Assembly (NCBI GenBank): GCA_002704755.1
Contig: PAHC01000011.1
Location: forward strand, 258,491 to 320,956
DNA: 62,466 nucleotides
From: Rhodobiaceae bacterium
GTDB taxonomy: Bacteria > Pseudomonadota > Alphaproteobacteria > Rhizobiales > TMED25
Direction of reading: 5' to 3'
Below, piece after piece: positions 26,052-40,702 of this stretch. Every line of letters starts with the position of its first letter. Position 1 is the stretch's first letter. Under the pieces are notes generated by a model. That model was given only the letters and a program-made list of their open reading frames with translations. It did not search any database and was not told the origin of the DNA. The position numbers and the translations under genes are program-made.

Positions 26052-27080
26052 ATGGCATTGAAAGGTAAAAAGATCGCAATTTTGGGAACTGGAGCGAATG
26101 GGTCTTGCGCAGCCGCCGACATCACAGCAGCTGGTTACGATGTGACACTGATTGATCAGTGGCCTGATCATGTTAATGCAATGAATAAAGATGGGTTAAC
26201 CATTAATCTCCCAAATGAAACAAGAAATGTCCCCGTTAAAGCTAAGCACTTATGTTATCTGGCTGAATTTAATCATAAATTTGATTATGTTTTTTTATTT
26301 GTAAAAGCCTATGATACACAATGGATAACAAAATTAATCGAACCATATTTGGCATCTGATGGAATTTTAGTTGGTGTTCAAAACGCTATGACTGCAGAGA
26401 GAATCTCTTCGATTGTTGGACCTGAGAGAACAATTGCATGTGTTGTTGAATGCTCATCAGAACTATTTATTCCAGGAATTATCCAAAGAGATACAATCAA
26501 CGAAAAAACATGGTTCGGTATTGGTACGAATACAGATTTGATGAAAAATCGATTGGATGAAATTAAAGAAATACTCTCATCAGTCGGCAAGGTTAATATT
26601 ATAGAAGACATCATTTCGGCTAAGTGGATGAAACTTATCATAAACGCGATGTGTATGGGTCCCTTCGCAATGCTAGGGTCGAATCTTTATGAAGGTTTTA
26701 AGATACCAAAAATGAAAGAAGCTGTTATGAAAATTGGAACAGAAGCTCTAAGTGTTGGACAAAAACATGGCTACAAGATTGTCCCAATATTCGGCTTAAC
26801 AGAAGAACAAATTAACAATTCCAATAACCCAATTGAGCTTATGTTGGATAAATTAATTAGGGATATTGGACCAAATGCACGAGATGCAGTATTTCATGAT
26901 CATCTTAAAGGTAGATATAGTGAAGTTGATGAGATTAACGGGTTGATTTCTGATTTAGGCAAAGAGTATGACATTGAAACACCAATTAATTCTGAAATTG
27001 TAAATGTGACAAAAGATATCCATTCAGGTAAATTATCCCCATCTATTGATAATTTGAGCTTCCTTACAAAGCATATCTAA
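26052..27080 (+). CDS. Ketopantoate reductase family protein (PanE/ApbA-like)
   Basis: 342 residues. An N-terminal NADP-binding motif IAILGTGANGSCAAADI is followed by VKAYDT, VGVQNAMTAER and the active-site block SAKWMKLIINAMCMGPFAMLG, with the conserved lysine. PanE makes pantoate for coenzyme A, and panB and panC are also in the window, far away at 52 kb. Several paralogues of this family act on other 2-keto acids, so a panE assignment is not certain. It overlaps the convergent quinone oxidoreductase gene by 4 bp. Confidence 0.85.
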   Translation: MALKGKKIAILGTGANGSCAAADITAAGYDVTLIDQWPDHVNAMNKDGLTINLPNETRNVPVKAKHLCYLAEFNHKFDYVFLFVKAYDTQWITKLIEPYLASDGILVGVQNAMTAERISSIVGPERTIACVVECSSELFIPGIIQRDTINEKTWFGIGTNTDLMKNRLDEIKEILSSVGKVNIIEDIISAKWMKLIINAMCMGPFAMLGSNLYEGFKIPKMKEAVMKIGTEALSVGQKHGYKIVPIFGLTEEQINNSNNPIELMLDKLIRDIGPNARDAVFHDHLKGRYSEVDEINGLISDLGKEYDIETPINSEIVNVTKDIHSGKLSPSIDNLSFLTKHI

Positions 27081-28063
27081 ACTTTCATTACAATCTGTCC
27101 AACTGTTTTCCTCGCCTCAGCATCTTTATGGACTCTTACAATATCGTCAAGATGATAATCCATATTTAAATTTAACTTAACGCTCCCATTTTTAATCATT
27201 TCAAAAACACTTTCAGCACTCTTTCTAGAAATCTCTGGTGAGGTCATGTAGTTAACCATAGTAGCTCTATGAATGTATGCTGAATTCTTAACTCCATCCT
27301 TAGCAACATCATATAAAGGAGGGTTACCTGAAGCACTTCCAAAACTAACAACCAGACCCAATTTTCTAACTGAAGCCAATGAAATATCCCATGTTGTCTT
27401 GCCTATTGAGTCATAAACAACATCAACCCCTTTACCATCTGTAATCGCCATTACTTCATGAACTATGTCATGATCTCGCATATTAAACACATACTTATAG
27501 CCAGAATTCAAAGCGAACTCTTCTTTATCTTTGGATCCAACTATTCCAATTGCTAATGCACCCAATGACTTTGCCCATTGACCAGCAATCTGACCGACGC
27601 CTCCAGCAGCTGCATTAAATAAAATTGAATCCCCCTTTTGTAGTTTATGAGTTCTGTTAAAAAGATATTCTACAGTCCTGCCCTTCGTTAATACAGCAGC
27701 TGCAACCTCTAAATCCATCCAATCTGGAATTTTGATCAAATCATTTGCATTCATAAGACGTGAATAAGAATATGAACCAAGTCCACTTCCACTACCCGCA
27801 TATGCAACCCTGTCACCAACGTAAAAATCTGTAACTTTTGAGCCAACCTCTTCAACTGTCCCGGCACCCTCTGTTCCCAATCTACAGGGCTTTGGTGGTG
27901 TTGGATAAATACCTGATCGATGATAAGTGTCAACCATATTAAAGCCAACAAATTCATGTTTTACTAGAACCTGGCTATCAATTGGTTTCGGAAGATCAAC
28001 ATCTTCCCACACCATTTGATCTGCATCACCACTTTGGTATAATACTACAGCTCTTGTTCTCAT
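27077..28063 (-). CDS. NADPH:quinone oxidoreductase (zeta-crystallin type)
   Basis: 328 residues of the zinc-free medium-chain dehydrogenase family. It begins TRAVVLYQSGDADQMVWEDV; the fold markers are RLGTEGAGTVEEVG and YVGDRVAYAG, and the NADPH site is ILFNAAAGGVGQIAGQWAKSLGA. It lacks the structural zinc cysteines, as expected for quinone reductases. It is likely a one-electron or alkenal/one reductase dealing with reactive carbonyls. It stands alone on the minus strand, divergent from rplU. Confidence 0.9.
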   Translation of the reverse strand: MRTRAVVLYQSGDADQMVWEDVDLPKPIDSQVLVKHEFVGFNMVDTYHRSGIYPTPPKPCRLGTEGAGTVEEVGSKVTDFYVGDRVAYAGSGSGLGSYSYSRLMNANDLIKIPDWMDLEVAAAVLTKGRTVEYLFNRTHKLQKGDSILFNAAAGGVGQIAGQWAKSLGALAIGIVGSKDKEEFALNSGYKYVFNMRDHDIVHEVMAITDGKGVDVVYDSIGKTTWDISLASVRKLGLVVSFGSASGNPPLYDVAKDGVKNSAYIHRATMVNYMTSPEISRKSAESVFEMIKNGSVKLNLNMDYHLDDIVRVHKDAEARKTVGQIVMKV

Positions 28064-28142
28064 TTTCAGTTCTCCCTATTTTTCAGGTATTTCAAATAAA
28101 ATCATAGGGTAGCAAGTTTTTTTCATATTTAATAAAGAAAAG

Positions 28143-28171
28143 TTGACTTACACTGTTTAAAATATTAAATA
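28143..28171 (+). promoter_or_regulatory. Sigma-70-like promoter of the rplU operon
   Basis: TTGACT, 17 bp, TAAATA, ending 55 bp before the rplU ATG. The -35 box is five of six to consensus; the -10 box is weaker. It is placed as expected for the long rplU-to-rppH run. Confidence 0.45.
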
Positions 28172-28226
28172 ATGTTATTGATTTAACAAAACTATCGATA
28201 ACATAACATAAATTGAAAGAACTCAC

Positions 28227-28718
28227 ATGACTGCGGTTATAAAAACTGGTGGGAAGCAATACTCTGTAAATAAAGACGATATCATTATTGTAGAAAAACT
28301 TCCTGATGAAAAAGGAAATACTATTACATTCAATGAAGTCCTTATGATCACCGAAGGGGATAAAACCATTCTTGGCACCCCACTTATTGAAAATGCTACT
28401 GTGACTGCAGAAGTCGTTGAGCAAGACAGAGCAAAAAAGATTATTGTTTTCAAGAAGAGAAGACGACAAAACTCTAGGAGAACAATTGGTCATCGGCAGT
28501 TCCAAACAAAACTGAAAATATTAGATATCTCTGCCACTGGTCAGAAGAAACCTGCAAAGGTAGCGGCTCCAAAAGAAGAAAAAGTAGTTAAAACTGAAGC
28601 AAAAAAAGAAGCTTCCAAAAAAACTCCAGCTAAAAAAGCAGCTCCAAAAGCCGCTGCAGCTGAAAAGAAAGCTCCAGCAAAAAAAGCACCGGCAAAAAAA
28701 GCTACAAAAAAAGATTAA
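28227..28718 (+). CDS. rplU: 50S ribosomal protein bL21 with a long Lys/Ala-rich tail
   Basis: 163 residues. The first about 102 form bL21 (AVIKTGGKQYSVNKDDIIIVE, FKKRRRQNSRRTIGHRQ). The remaining 60 are low-complexity KKAAPKAAAAEKKAPAKKAP repeats. Extended bL21 tails are common in alphaproteobacteria and resemble histone H1-like domains; they are presumably disordered and RNA-binding. It is followed by rpmA, the standard pairing. Confidence 0.96.
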   Translation: MTAVIKTGGKQYSVNKDDIIIVEKLPDEKGNTITFNEVLMITEGDKTILGTPLIENATVTAEVVEQDRAKKIIVFKKRRRQNSRRTIGHRQFQTKLKILDISATGQKKPAKVAAPKEEKVVKTEAKKEASKKTPAKKAAPKAAAAEKKAPAKKAPAKKATKKD

Positions 28719-28756
28719 TTGATAGTATAAATTAAGAATATTAAAAAGAGGAAATC

Positions 28757-29014
28757 ATGGCACATAAAAAAGCAGGCGGATCATCTAAGAACGGACGCGA
28801 CTCAGCTGGTAGAAGATTGGGTGTAAAGAAGTTCGGTGGTGAACAAGTGATTCCCGGTAATATTATTATAAGACAACGAGGAACTACGTGGCACCCCGGC
28901 GAAAATGTTGGTATGGGAAAAGATCATACAATTTTTGCAACTAAAACTGGTGCTGTTAAATTCACAGATAAGAGAAATGGTCGAAGAACCATTAGTGTTA
29001 TTGAAGCAAACTAA
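28757..29014 (+). CDS. rpmA: 50S ribosomal protein bL27
   Basis: 85 residues starting [27 protein letters not shown], the canonical bL27 N-terminus that reaches the peptidyl-transferase centre without a cleavable extension. AAGAGG precedes the ATG. It lies between rplU and obgE as in most bacteria. Confidence 0.97.
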   Translation: MAHKKAGGSSKNGRDSAGRRLGVKKFGGEQVIPGNIIIRQRGTTWHPGENVGMGKDHTIFATKTGAVKFTDKRNGRRTISVIEAN

Positions 29015-29085
29015 GCACAGACTCTTTTTTAAAACCCATATTACAATTCAATTGATTTGATACCTTTATCTACAAATAATGGTAA

Positions 29086-31238
<2,153 letters not shown>

Positions 31239-31240
31239 AA

Positions 31241-32506
31241 ATGGTTCAAAATATTACTGAAATAATGAATGATATTGGGGTAAAAGCGAATATAGCAAAC
31301 GCTAAACTATCAACAGCATCAAATGAAGAAAAAAATATTGCGCTCAATTCCATGGCTGATCAGATAGAAAAAGATCAAGCCAAGATCTTATTAGAAAATA
31401 AGAGAGATATTGAGTTAGCCAAATCTAATAATATTTCGAGCGCAATGATTGATAGATTATCTCTAGATGAAACAGGTATTAAAAATATTACCTCTAGTAT
31501 ACGCAATGTTGCCAAACTTAACGACCCAGTTGGACGCGTATTAGATAGCTGGGATAGACCAAATGGACTCATTATAAAAAAAGTTAGTATACCAATTGGA
31601 GTTATCGGGATAATTTATGAAGCAAGACCAAATGTTACTGCAGATGCGGCAAGTTTGTGCCTAAAATCTGGTAATGCATCCATACTGAGAAGTGGTTCTG
31701 ATAGTTTTCACTCAAGTTTTGCTATATACGAGTCAATTAAAAACGGACTTAAATCAACTTCCCTTGATGATAATTCAATCCAATTTGTTCCGACGAAAGA
31801 GAGGGAAGCTGTAGGGTTTATGCTTGGTGGATTAAACTCTAATATAGATGTGATTGTACCAAGAGGAGGAAAAAGTCTCGTTTCAAGGGTTCAAAATGAA
31901 ACAAAAGTTCCTGTATTTGGTCATTTAGAAGGCATCTGCCATGTCTATGTTAATGCGGATGCTGATATCGAAAAAGCAATAGATGTTACTGCAAATGCTA
32001 AGATGAGACGTACATCTATTTGCGGTGCTGCAGAGACATTACTGATAGATAAATCAATCTACAAAGAATACTTGCCAAAGATATTAGCAAAACTTGATAG
32101 CCTTGGTTGTGAAATCAGAGGGGATCAATATGTGAATGGTTTATTTGCTGATGCAAAAGATATTTCAGAAAAAGACTGGTCGACTGAATATCTTGATGCA
32201 ATCATTTCAGTTAAAGTTGTCGAAAATATTGATGAGGCAATATCTCATATAAAGAAATATGGAACTGGGCATACAGAAGCAATTATTACAGAAAATGAGA
32301 ATTCAGCAGAATATTTTTTCAAACATGTTGATAGCTCAATAATATTATTAAATGCATCTACGCAATTTGCAGATGGTGGAGAATTTGGTTTTGGCGCTGA
32401 AATTGGTATATCAACAGGTAGAATGCATGCAAGAGGACCTATTGGACTTGAGCAGCTAACTACATTTAAATATACTGTATATGGCAATGGGCAAATCAGA
32501 CCTTAA
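31241..32506 (+). CDS. proA: Glutamate-5-semialdehyde dehydrogenase (gamma-glutamyl phosphate reductase)
   Basis: 421 residues. Second step of proline synthesis. PIGVIGIIYEARPNVTADAASLCLKSGNA is the conserved N-terminal block, and the catalytic cysteine is in RRTSICGAAETLL. HARGPIGLEQLTTFKY ends the protein as usual. It acts with ProB, which supplies the labile acyl phosphate. Confidence 0.97.
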   Translation: MVQNITEIMNDIGVKANIANAKLSTASNEEKNIALNSMADQIEKDQAKILLENKRDIELAKSNNISSAMIDRLSLDETGIKNITSSIRNVAKLNDPVGRVLDSWDRPNGLIIKKVSIPIGVIGIIYEARPNVTADAASLCLKSGNASILRSGSDSFHSSFAIYESIKNGLKSTSLDDNSIQFVPTKEREAVGFMLGGLNSNIDVIVPRGGKSLVSRVQNETKVPVFGHLEGICHVYVNADADIEKAIDVTANAKMRRTSICGAAETLLIDKSIYKEYLPKILAKLDSLGCEIRGDQYVNGLFADAKDISEKDWSTEYLDAIISVKVVENIDEAISHIKKYGTGHTEAIITENENSAEYFFKHVDSSIILLNASTQFADGGEFGFGAEIGISTGRMHARGPIGLEQLTTFKYTVYGNGQIRP

Positions 32507-32514
32507 CTAATTAT

Positions 32515-33144
32515 ATGAATAGTACTCCAAAAATATCAAAATGGATTATTGGTGATAGAGAAACAGTATCGCCAAATCAAAAAATAGGAATATTAGGTGG
32601 CTCTTTTAACCCGGCTCATGAAGGCCATCTAAGCATAAGTAAAATTGCTTTACAAAGGCTAAACTTAGATGAGGTTTGGTGGATTATAAGCCCAAGAAAC
32701 CCACTAAAAAAATATGATATCTTATATGATTTTGAAGATCGAGTATCTTCTGCAGAAAAAATAATTGATACAAATCATATTTCTATAAGTAAATTAGAGA
32801 AGAATGCACAAATAAAATACACAATTGGAACAGTGGAATACCTTAAAACTCGTTATATCGGAACAAAGTTTGTCTGGATAATGGGTGCAGATAATATCAG
32901 AGAATTCCATAAATGGAGAGAATGGAATAAACTTACTCTTTCAGTTCCGATAGCAATAATTGATAGACCGAGTTCATCCTTAGATGTGACCTCATCTCTT
33001 TTTGCAAATAAGTATCGTAAATACCGAGTTGACGAAGCTGACTCAAAAAATCTTGCCGATAAAAAGAAACTTGCTTGGGTTTTTTTACATAATAAATTAA
33101 ATGATCAATCTTCTTCTCAATTGAGAAACTCTGGGGTAAAATAA
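32515..33144 (+). CDS. nadD: Nicotinate-nucleotide adenylyltransferase
   Basis: 209 residues. NaMN adenylyltransferase of NAD synthesis. The nucleotidyl-transferase motif is GILGGSFNPAHEGHLSISKIA; WWIISPRNPLK and FVWIMGADNIREFHKW are NadD blocks; the ISSTxxR-like end is SSSQLRNSG. It lies 8 bp after proA and 4 bp before rsfS, a standard alphaproteobacterial order. Confidence 0.94.
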   Translation: MNSTPKISKWIIGDRETVSPNQKIGILGGSFNPAHEGHLSISKIALQRLNLDEVWWIISPRNPLKKYDILYDFEDRVSSAEKIIDTNHISISKLEKNAQIKYTIGTVEYLKTRYIGTKFVWIMGADNIREFHKWREWNKLTLSVPIAIIDRPSSSLDVTSSLFANKYRKYRVDEADSKNLADKKKLAWVFLHNKLNDQSSSQLRNSGVK

Positions 33145-33148
33145 GAAT

Positions 33149-33502
33149 ATGCCAAAAAAGAAAATAATAAATATAATCAGTGAATGTTTAGACGAGATGA
33201 AAGCACAGGACACTGTAGTCCTTGATATTAGAAATAAAAGTTCAATAGCTGATTATATGGTTGTAGCAAGCGGAACATCCTCCAGACACGTGAGTTCAAT
33301 AGCTGATAAAATACAAAGATCACTTAAAAATAACTCCTATAAAAATGTTCAAGTAGAAGGATTACAAAATTGTGACTGGGTTTTAATTGATGCATTAGAT
33401 GTAATAGTCAATATCTTTAAACCTGAAGTCCGAGAATTTTATATGATAGAAAAGATTTGGTCAGAAAACCTAATAGTAGGCAAAGAACAGAGTTTGGGCT
33501 AA
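33149..33502 (+). CDS. rsfS: Ribosomal silencing factor RsfS
   Basis: 117 residues. IADYMVVASGTSSRHVSSIADKI and WVLIDALDVIVNIFKPEVREFYMIEKIW are the conserved RsfS/Iojap blocks. The protein binds uL14 and blocks subunit joining when nutrients are short. It sits between nadD and rlmH, the usual neighbours. Confidence 0.94.
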   Translation: MPKKKIINIISECLDEMKAQDTVVLDIRNKSSIADYMVVASGTSSRHVSSIADKIQRSLKNNSYKNVQVEGLQNCDWVLIDALDVIVNIFKPEVREFYMIEKIWSENLIVGKEQSLG

Positions 33503-33506
33503 GAGA

Positions 33507-33992
33507 TTGAAACTAAAAATCCTCTCCATTGGCAAAATCTCAAAAAGCCCCTATGAAACAATTTCTAATCACTACATAAAAAATATACAACCTATATCAA
33601 AACAAACTGGTATCACTGAATTCAGTGTAAGTGAATTTAATAAATCAGGTGAAAAAAATACTGAGCTTCGAAAGCAAAAAGAATTCGAAGTCATAAAAAA
33701 TAAAATTAATATTGATAATTCGGTAAACATACTTCTTGATGAAAATGGTAAGGCATTAACTACAAGCGATATGAAATTGATGATAGAAAAATATATTCAA
33801 GGATCAAAGAAAGAATTAAATTTTATTATAGGTGGACCAGATGGTGCTTCTGATTCTTTTTCAGAAATAATTAGCGAAAAGATTTCATTAAGTAATATGA
33901 CTTTACCTCATTTATTAGCGAGAGTCTTATTACTTGAACAAATTTTTAGGTCGCTTACAATACTAATAAATCATCCCTATCACAGAGAATGA
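33507..33992 (+). CDS. rlmH: 23S rRNA pseudouridine-1915 N3-methyltransferase RlmH
   Basis: 161 residues, starting at TTG (KLKILSIGKISKSPYE). The SPOUT-domain motifs LLDENGKALTTSDM, FIIGGPDGASDSF and the terminal LLARVLLLEQIFRSLTILINHPYHRE are diagnostic. It methylates pseudouridine 1915 in the decoding-side helix 69 of 23S rRNA. It lies 4 bp after rsfS. Confidence 0.95.
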   Translation: MKLKILSIGKISKSPYETISNHYIKNIQPISKQTGITEFSVSEFNKSGEKNTELRKQKEFEVIKNKINIDNSVNILLDENGKALTTSDMKLMIEKYIQGSKKELNFIIGGPDGASDSFSEIISEKISLSNMTLPHLLARVLLLEQIFRSLTILINHPYHRE

Positions 33993-33999
33993 ACTTATC

Positions 34000-35202
34000 A
34001 TGATAATTTATAAACAAATCAAACAAGTAAATAAATTGTTTATTGCTATAATTATAGCTCTATCAATATTTTTAACTTCAACATCAACGTATGCAAAATA
34101 CCATGAAGAAGACTTAGAATTATTTAAATTATTCCTGCGTGTATTTGGAGAGGTTGAAGATAAATATGTTGAGGAAGTTGATAAAAATGAATTAATGGAC
34201 TCTGCATTAAAAGGGATGTTAAACTCTCTCGATCCATATTCAACATATATGACAGATGATGATTTCCAAGAAATGGAAGTTGATACCCGTGGTTTTTATG
34301 GAGGGCTTGGTCTGGAAGTAACCCTTGATGAGAATGGATTCGTTAGAATCTTGTCTCCAATTGATGATACTCCTGGGGCAAGGTCGGGATTGCAGTCAGG
34401 CGATTACATAACAGGCATTGATGGCGATGATGTGTATGGCATGTCTCTAAATGATGCTGTAGATCGAATGCGCGGTTTGGCTAATACACCTATCACTCTC
34501 ACCATATTTAGAGAAGGGTCAGATGCTCCATTCGATATCAAAATTATAAGAGAAATTATTCAAATAACACCTGTCAAATACAAGGTATTGGATAATAATA
34601 TTGCGTATATCAGAATTTCTACTTTTAGTGAAATTGCAGATAAAAAAATCGTAGATGCTATTCGAAATATAAATCGAGAAACTAATAATAAGACCCGGGG
34701 GTTTGTAGTTGATGTTAGAAATAATCCAGGTGGGCTATTGGATCAAGCGATCAAAGTAACTGATCTTTTCCTTGATAAAGGCGAGATTGTATCTACAAAA
34801 TCTCGGGATCAACTTCGTAAACAGAGATATTTTGCTAAGAAAGGCGATATCATAAATGGAGCAGAACTTATTGTACTAACAAACGGCGGTTCAGCTTCAG
34901 CCTCCGAAATATTTGCAGGTGCAATTGGGGATAATAAAAGAGGAACAGTTGTTGGTACAAAGACTTATGGGAAAGGCTCTGTACAAACAATTATCCCACT
35001 TGGACATGGCGATGGAGCCGTACGCATGACAACAGCAAAATATTACACCCCGAACGACATATCCATAGATAAAATTGGAATTAAACCTACATATCTGATT
35101 GAGATTGATAAGAATAACCCAGATGCTGAAGACGTTCAGTTGATTTATGCTGAAAAACTCATCAATGGGAGGTATAACCGTAGGATGAATATGAATCAAT
35201 GA
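34000..35202 (+). CDS. ctpA: Periplasmic carboxyl-terminal processing protease (S41, CtpA)
   Basis: 400 residues. An N-terminal signal/anchor helix (KLFIAIIIALSIFLTSTSTYA) is followed by a PDZ domain (about 95-180, with GGLGLEVTLDENGFVRI) and the S41 catalytic domain. The serine is in TNGGSASASEIFAGAI, and the lysine of the Ser-Lys dyad is in TYGKGSVQT. It cleaves periplasmic or cell-wall-related proteins from the C-terminus. Its stop overlaps the rppH start by 4 bp. Downstream neighbours in other alphaproteobacteria are the same. Confidence 0.94.
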   Translation: MIIYKQIKQVNKLFIAIIIALSIFLTSTSTYAKYHEEDLELFKLFLRVFGEVEDKYVEEVDKNELMDSALKGMLNSLDPYSTYMTDDDFQEMEVDTRGFYGGLGLEVTLDENGFVRILSPIDDTPGARSGLQSGDYITGIDGDDVYGMSLNDAVDRMRGLANTPITLTIFREGSDAPFDIKIIREIIQITPVKYKVLDNNIAYIRISTFSEIADKKIVDAIRNINRETNNKTRGFVVDVRNNPGGLLDQAIKVTDLFLDKGEIVSTKSRDQLRKQRYFAKKGDIINGAELIVLTNGGSASASEIFAGAIGDNKRGTVVGTKTYGKGSVQTIIPLGHGDGAVRMTTAKYYTPNDISIDKIGIKPTYLIEIDKNNPDAEDVQLIYAEKLINGRYNRRMNMNQ

Positions 35203-35705
35203 AGGATGATGCATTATATAGACCTTGTGTGGGTGCTATGATTATCAACGAAGATAATAAAGTCTGGTTGGGTAAAAGAATAAATATCGTCCATCCCGAA
35301 GCAAATTTATTATGGCAAATGCCACAAGGTGGTATTGATCCTGGGGAATCACCCGAAGAGGCAGTGTACCGTGAGGTCTATGAAGAAACGGGTATAAAGA
35401 ACCTAAAAACAATTTGCATGTCTGACTATTGGTATTATTACGACATACCAAGTGCAATCTATGAAAAAGTTAAAGGCAAATATATTGGACAAAGGCAGAA
35501 ATGGTTCTTACTCTTTCATGATGGTGATGATGACGAGATTAATCTTATTCCTGAAGACAACAACGAGCTACATCAAGAATTTTCAGAGTGGAAATGGGAA
35601 CTTAGAGAGAATATTGTCCATCAAGTGATAAACTTTAAAAGAGAGACATATCTGAAAGTATTAGAAGAATTCAAAGATTATAATATATTTATTAATCAGA
35701 TTTGA
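35199..35705 (+). CDS. rppH: RNA pyrophosphohydrolase (Nudix)
   Basis: 168 residues. It opens YRPCVGAMIINEDNKVWLGKR, and the Nudix box is GGIDPGESPEEAVYREVYEETG. LLWQMPQGGI, KGKYIGQRQKWFLLFH and EFSEWKWEL are RppH blocks. It removes pyrophosphate from 5'-triphosphate RNA and starts 5'-dependent mRNA decay. It overlaps the end of atpC on the other strand by 10 bp. Confidence 0.95.
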   Translation: MKDDALYRPCVGAMIINEDNKVWLGKRINIVHPEANLLWQMPQGGIDPGESPEEAVYREVYEETGIKNLKTICMSDYWYYYDIPSAIYEKVKGKYIGQRQKWFLLFHDGDDDEINLIPEDNNELHQEFSEWKWELRENIVHQVINFKRETYLKVLEEFKDYNIFINQI

Positions 35706-36094
35706 CTTTGAACAGCACGAACATTATCGATTTTTAAATTGAATCTATTTTTTCTCTCCAAATTCTCTGTAGAGTCGACTTCTTTTTGAAATGATTCAAT
35801 AATTTCATCTAACTTGTCAGTTGTTATTTGACTTTTCTCAATAACGCTTTGAGCTAAGATCGTTAAATTATTTGAGGCCATGTCTATAAAACCATCAGTA
35901 ACAAAATATATGACTGCCTCGGAAGAAGAGTCTTCATATATGCTAATCAAGCCAGGTTTTAGGGAAGAAATCATAGGTGAATGATCAGCTAAAATTGTAA
36001 ATTCGCCTTCAGATCCAGGAATAATAACTTGCTCAACTTCACTTGAGAGCAATGATTTTTCTGGCGTAACAAATTCTAATTTAAATTTATCCAT
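35696..36094 (-). CDS. atpC: F1 ATP synthase subunit epsilon
   Basis: 132 residues. LEFVTPEKSLLSSEVEQVIIPGSEGEFTILADHSPMIS is the conserved beta-sandwich start, followed by a C-terminal helical part. It is the last gene of the F1 operon atpHAGDC. The F0 genes are not in the window, as is normal for alphaproteobacteria. Confidence 0.96.
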   Translation of the reverse strand: MDKFKLEFVTPEKSLLSSEVEQVIIPGSEGEFTILADHSPMISSLKPGLISIYEDSSSEAVIYFVTDGFIDMASNNLTILAQSVIEKSQITTDKLDEIIESFQKEVDSTENLERKNRFNLKIDNVRAVQSQI

Positions 36095-36108
36095 GGTCAG
36101 TCCTGGTA

Positions 36109-38441
<2,333 letters not shown>

Positions 38442-38445
38442 TTAA

Positions 38446-40538
<2,093 letters not shown>

Positions 40539-40702
40539 TTGAGAAAATTACCCTGTATAAATTCTGTTTGTTATGACGATTCAGTTTAAATTTAAAATAA
40601 TTTATCAGAAAACATATATTCCTTATCACAGCTAAACATTATGTGCAATAAAATCTCTATACATTTCAACAAAAGAGCCAGTTATTTACAAATTTAGAAT
40701 AT

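Noticed and set aside
25901-26125. Minus-strand ORF of 74 codons crossing the start of the ketopantoate-reductase-like gene
   Set aside because: It overlaps a clear gene start and promoter and has no recognisable features.
28092-28505. Minus-strand ORF of 137 codons over the start of rplU
   Set aside because: It is antisense to the conserved bL21 coding sequence and has no domain; it is a shadow.
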